Shown here piece by piece: positions 57,773-59,665 of a DNA stretch of 59,665 nt (position 1 is the first letter of the stretch; each line of letters starts with the position of its first letter). The stretch covers positions 1-59,665 of the IMG/VR virus record IMGVR_UViG_3300042691_008532; one strand, 5' to 3'. The DNA is from a virus. The position numbers were made by a program, and so were the translations under genes. The notes under the pieces were generated by a model. That model searched no databases and had not been told where the DNA came from. It was given only the letters and a program-made list of their open reading frames with translations.

Positions 57773-58333
57773 ATGAGACAGGTGACCTTAAATGTTTTAA
57801 CGGCCTTTTTATCAGGCCGCACATTAAAAGCAGGCAACACAAAAACAGATGGCCAAAGCGTTTGGTTGCATGGCAACAAAATTATTGAGCGAAGGGATGA
57901 CGGTATATGGATAACCAATGCAGGGTGGAATAGTGCAACCACTAAGGAGAGGTTAAACGGGTTGCAGGGCGTAAATATAAGGCAGAGAAACGGTGTTTGG
58001 TTTCTGAATGGTATACCATGGAACGGAGATTGGGTGAATGTTAGAGACTATGAGCAGGGCTCACAATATGTTGCAGAGACAGTAAGCTATGAGCATGAGT
58101 TTGATGTTACGAGCGAGTGGATGAATGCGGGATACAGTAGGCCAACCTATTTTGTGTTTCACACGTTGGTGGAAAGTGAGAGAGAGGCGGTGGAAAAGCT
58201 GCTGAGAGACCATGGAATCGAGAGTAAGCGGATGGAATCAGACACTGATGGTGTATACCGTCCTAACTATTTTGTAATCGTTCATCCTGACAAACATAAA
58301 GAGGCGTTAGATATTCTTAACAATCAAAATTAA
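57773..58333 (+). CDS. Conserved-type phage hypothetical protein, 186 aa
   Basis: Start at MRQVTLNVLTAFLSGRTLKA (57773) rather than 57713, which would overlap the membrane-protein gene. The N-terminal ~85 residues carry a motif widespread in phages: NTKTDGQSVWLHGNKIIER, WITNAGWNSATTKERLNGL and WFLNGIPWNGDWVNV. The C-terminal half has RPTYFVFHTLVESEREAVEK and RPNYFVIVHPDKHKEALDIL, an internal pseudo-repeat with R-P-x-Y-F-V. Function unknown. Confidence 0.7.
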   Translation: MRQVTLNVLTAFLSGRTLKAGNTKTDGQSVWLHGNKIIERRDDGIWITNAGWNSATTKERLNGLQGVNIRQRNGVWFLNGIPWNGDWVNVRDYEQGSQYVAETVSYEHEFDVTSEWMNAGYSRPTYFVFHTLVESEREAVEKLLRDHGIESKRMESDTDGVYRPNYFVIVHPDKHKEALDILNNQN

Positions 58334-58338
58334 ATAAC

Positions 58339-58566
58339 ATGAATCAGAACGTTAAAGTTGTGGGTGGTATCGTCTACCTGCTTGTTACAGAGAAAGCAAA
58401 AGAGGTATTCCAAAGTGGACTGTTTGATGTGTACAAGTTGCACAATGATAATTCGGAGAGTTTATGCGAGTCGTATGCAGACATAAACGATGCGTTGGAG
58501 GTCGGCCTTGACCTTGGTATTGAGGTTGATTTGCTTAACGACATAGTGAAAGCGCTTATTGGTTAA
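58339..58566 (+). CDS. Hypothetical protein, 75 aa
   Basis: Starts with a beta strand (VKVVGGIVYLLVTEKA) then an acidic helical half (DINDALEVGLDLGIEVDLLN). Five bases after the previous stop. This type of short protein occurs near the WITNAGW-type protein in other phages, in my recollection. No function known. Confidence 0.65.
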   Translation: MNQNVKVVGGIVYLLVTEKAKEVFQSGLFDVYKLHNDNSESLCESYADINDALEVGLDLGIEVDLLNDIVKALIG

Positions 58567-58582
58567 TCGTTCAATGTGGGCG

Positions 58583-58598
58583 GTGTCTTTAAAGACAC
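58583..58598 (+). repeat. 16-base palindrome, copy 9 (symmetric; upstream of hammerhead C)
   Basis: GTGTCTTTAAAGACAC, a perfect palindrome. The stem extends outward as GCG/TGC (58580-58582 with 58599-58601), which uses bases that also belong to stem III of hammerhead C, so the two folds compete. Confidence 0.9.
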
Positions 58599-58651
58599 TG
58601 CTGTCCTAAGATGAGTATCTTAGCTGATGAGTTCAAAAGAACGAAACAGTA
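58599..58651 (+). ncRNA. Type III hammerhead ribozyme C
   Basis: Stem III TGCTGT (58599-58604) with ACAGTA (58646-58651, one G-T pair). Cleavage is expected after C58605 (GUC). Stem I CTAAGA/TCTTAG (58606-58611 with 58618-58623), loop TGAGTA. Core CTGATGA 58624-58630. Stem II GTTC/GAAC with loop AAAA (58631-58642). GAAA 58643-58646. Stems I differ in sequence from copies A and B but keep pairing, which is covariation within one genome. Start codon 20 bases beyond. Confidence 0.95.
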
Positions 58652-58671
58652 ACCCACTAAAAATTAAAAAC

Positions 58672-59091
58672 ATGACAGACCTGTTTGACAAAATCGAATC
58701 GCTACCTGAAAAAGTACAGACTATCCTTAACGAATTTGCGTTAAAGGATAACAGTTACAGCAACTGTGCAGAGTTGCTAAGGCTAATGGAGGCGGAGGGT
58801 TATACGTTTGAGTATGGCCTTGACGCTGTGCCTTATGGCCTTGTACGAAAAGTAAAGGTCGAGGTTTATGGACACGACATATTTGTTGCTTGTCCGCATT
58901 GCAACAACTCAGAAGAGCAATCAGGTGACGAGCAGAGGCATCACCTGCAAGTGTTTGAGATAACGGAGTGGCGTGAAGATGTGGAGGGACAGAACGAGTT
59001 GTCGGAGATGAGATGCTGCTGTTGTGGTGGCGAGTTCCTGCTTGAGTGGGACTATGAGAATGTGCAGGAGTGCGAGGAAGATGGCGAGTAA
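58672..59091 (+). CDS. Hypothetical protein with zinc-ribbon-like cysteines, 139 aa
   Basis: Start at MTDLFDKIESLPEKVQTILN (58672); the in-frame start at 58627 lies inside hammerhead C and is rejected. The N-terminal ~60 residues are helical. A beta domain follows with CPHCNN (~79-84) and, after ~35 residues, RCCCCGGEFLLEW, a CxxC...CCCC arrangement compatible with a zinc ribbon. Acidic end. I recall similar proteins in phages with unknown function. Confidence 0.7.
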   Translation: MTDLFDKIESLPEKVQTILNEFALKDNSYSNCAELLRLMEAEGYTFEYGLDAVPYGLVRKVKVEVYGHDIFVACPHCNNSEEQSGDEQRHHLQVFEITEWREDVEGQNELSEMRCCCCGGEFLLEWDYENVQECEEDGE

Positions 59092-59141
59092 CCGGTATGA
59101 GTGCGGCCCCGGGTGAATCAACCCGGGGGGCAAGTGACCGG
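59092..59141 (+). ncRNA. Strong structured RNA element between genes
   Basis: CCGGT (59092-59096) pairs with ACCGG (59137-59141); inside it TGC pairs with GCA, and CCCCGGGT pairs with ACCCGGGG around loop GAATCA. Internal loops are ATGAG/AGTG and GG/G. It starts directly after the stop codon of the zinc-ribbon-like gene and occupies the same intergenic slot as the hammerhead modules. A short AT-rich run follows, so a terminator is possible. It does not fit the hammerhead, twister or HDV core as far as I can tell. Confidence 0.6.
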
Positions 59142-59171
59142 CAAATTTTATAACAATCAAAATCAAATCAA

Positions 59172-59426
59172 ATGACGACTAAAATTTGGCTTAGAGGAGG
59201 TTATAAAAACTTAAAACCAACAGATACGGTTAATACTTGGAAGGCCGTCGAATCGTTTACTGTTAGTAACAATTTAAGACCATGCCTTATTAAGCAGCAA
59301 GGAGGTTATTATAAAATAGAGAAAGACGGAGTCTTAACCTTTGTAACTGAGACGCTATACTCAATAACGTTTGAAGAGTTATACAGAAAACTTAAAGACC
59401 ATAACAATCAAAATCAAATCAAATGA
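59172..59426 (+). CDS. Hypothetical protein, 84 aa
   Basis: Basic N-terminal half (TTKIWLRGGYKNLKPTDTVN), beta-rich core (YYKIEKDGVLTFVTETLYSI) and a helical tail ending in NQNQIK, which is the translated AATCAAAATCAAATCAAA leader of the next gene. It overlaps that gene by four bases (ATGA). Family unknown. Confidence 0.65.
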   Translation: MTTKIWLRGGYKNLKPTDTVNTWKAVESFTVSNNLRPCLIKQQGGYYKIEKDGVLTFVTETLYSITFEELYRKLKDHNNQNQIK

Positions 59427-59644
59427 CACAAGAACAAATGAAAATTGAAATCGAAAGAAAAGAAACGGTACAGGATGTAATTGACCGCTTGCTTTACCTT
59501 CCTGCTGATAAACTTGCAAAGTATAAGCACTTCCTTGACACGTTGGTTGAACTATACCCTATTGACGTGAGGGTGGTGGATGGCGTAAGGATTTATAACG
59601 TTACAAAAAACAAATTAGATGGCAAAAAAGTACAAGATAGTTGA
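59423..59644 (+). CDS. Hypothetical protein, 73 aa
   Basis: A helical N-terminal half (MTQEQMKIEIERKETVQDVI) and RLLYLPADKLAKYKHFLDTL, then a beta hairpin. The C-terminal codons lie in the terminal repeat, so in the circle its end overlaps the 70-residue gene at 23-235. Function unknown. Confidence 0.65.
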   Translation: MTQEQMKIEIERKETVQDVIDRLLYLPADKLAKYKHFLDTLVELYPIDVRVVDGVRIYNVTKNKLDGKKVQDS

Positions 59645-59665
59645 GATTAAAAAGCCTAAGAATAT
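59597..59665. repeat. Terminal direct repeat, right copy (circular contig)
   Basis: Exact copy of positions 1-69. It contains the first codons of the 70-residue gene that is annotated in full at 23-235. Confidence 0.95.

Noticed and set aside
1-59665. CRISPR array, insertion sequence, integrase or attachment site
   Set aside because: No regularly spaced repeats, transposase or integrase motifs were seen; the tRNA-like gene alone is not evidence for lysogeny.

Overview
The window is an essentially complete tailed-phage genome, assembled as a circle: the first 69 bases recur exactly as the last 69 bases, leaving about 59,596 unique bases. The host is inferred to be a member of the Bacteroidota. 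Promoter-like sites match the TTTG / TAnnTTTG consensus of that phylum, translation leaders are A-rich with no obvious Shine-Dalgarno, and the protein families are ones I associate with Bacteroidota podoviruses. The order TerL-portal-scaffold-MCP-ring/neck-tail hub-internal proteins resembles crAss-like phages, but the genome is smaller than typical Crassvirales. I see no tail tube, sheath, tape measure, integrase, DNA polymerase or RNA polymerase that I can recognise, so a lytic, short-tailed phage relying on host polymerases is the simplest reading.

Layout. (1) Plus strand, about 52.4 kb through the origin of the circle to 11.0 kb: early/replication genes. These include a winged-helix regulator, an Amidoligase_2-like enzyme, a GAT-II/GGCT-like/zinc-ribbon fusion, a MazG-like enzyme, a stand-alone DnaA domain-IV-like protein, a ssDNA-annealing protein with a RecE-like nuclease, an odd tRNA-like gene, an SSB-like protein, a primase-helicase, an SF2 helicase, a VRR-NUC and a second PD-(D/E)XK-like nuclease. 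(2) Minus strand, 52.4 kb down to 11.0 kb: late genes. In transcription order these are small basic proteins, a lysis cassette (holin, M15 endolysin, u-spanin), fibers, a packaging and head module, neck and tail proteins, and three internal/ejection proteins ending in a 2884-residue giant. A strong minus-strand terminator at 10.92-10.94 kb ends this block. (3) A minus-strand island at 52.9-54.8 kb carries a phage GroEL followed by a GroES.

Two related AT-rich regions with CGACAT repeats (5.55-5.71 kb and 54.86-55.17 kb) are candidate replication origins.

Most striking signal: three intergenic type III hammerhead ribozymes on the plus strand (1497-1547, 57594-57644, 58599-58651). Each is preceded by a hairpin built on the palindrome GTGTCTTCAAAGACAC and followed after 20-22 bases by a start codon. 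One follows the amidoligase gene and another follows the GAT-II/GGCT gene. I infer an mRNA-processing module that cuts the early transcript between cistrons, leaving a hairpin near the 3' end of the upstream mRNA and a structured leader on the downstream mRNA. The same 16-base palindrome occurs nine times in the genome (one copy with a mismatch), nearly always in one orientation relative to transcription, and at the MCP terminator it forms the terminator stem.

Second signal: the amidoligase plus the GAT-II/GGCT fusion look like a phage-encoded pathway for making and breaking amide (probably gamma-glutamyl) bonds. Its target is unknown.
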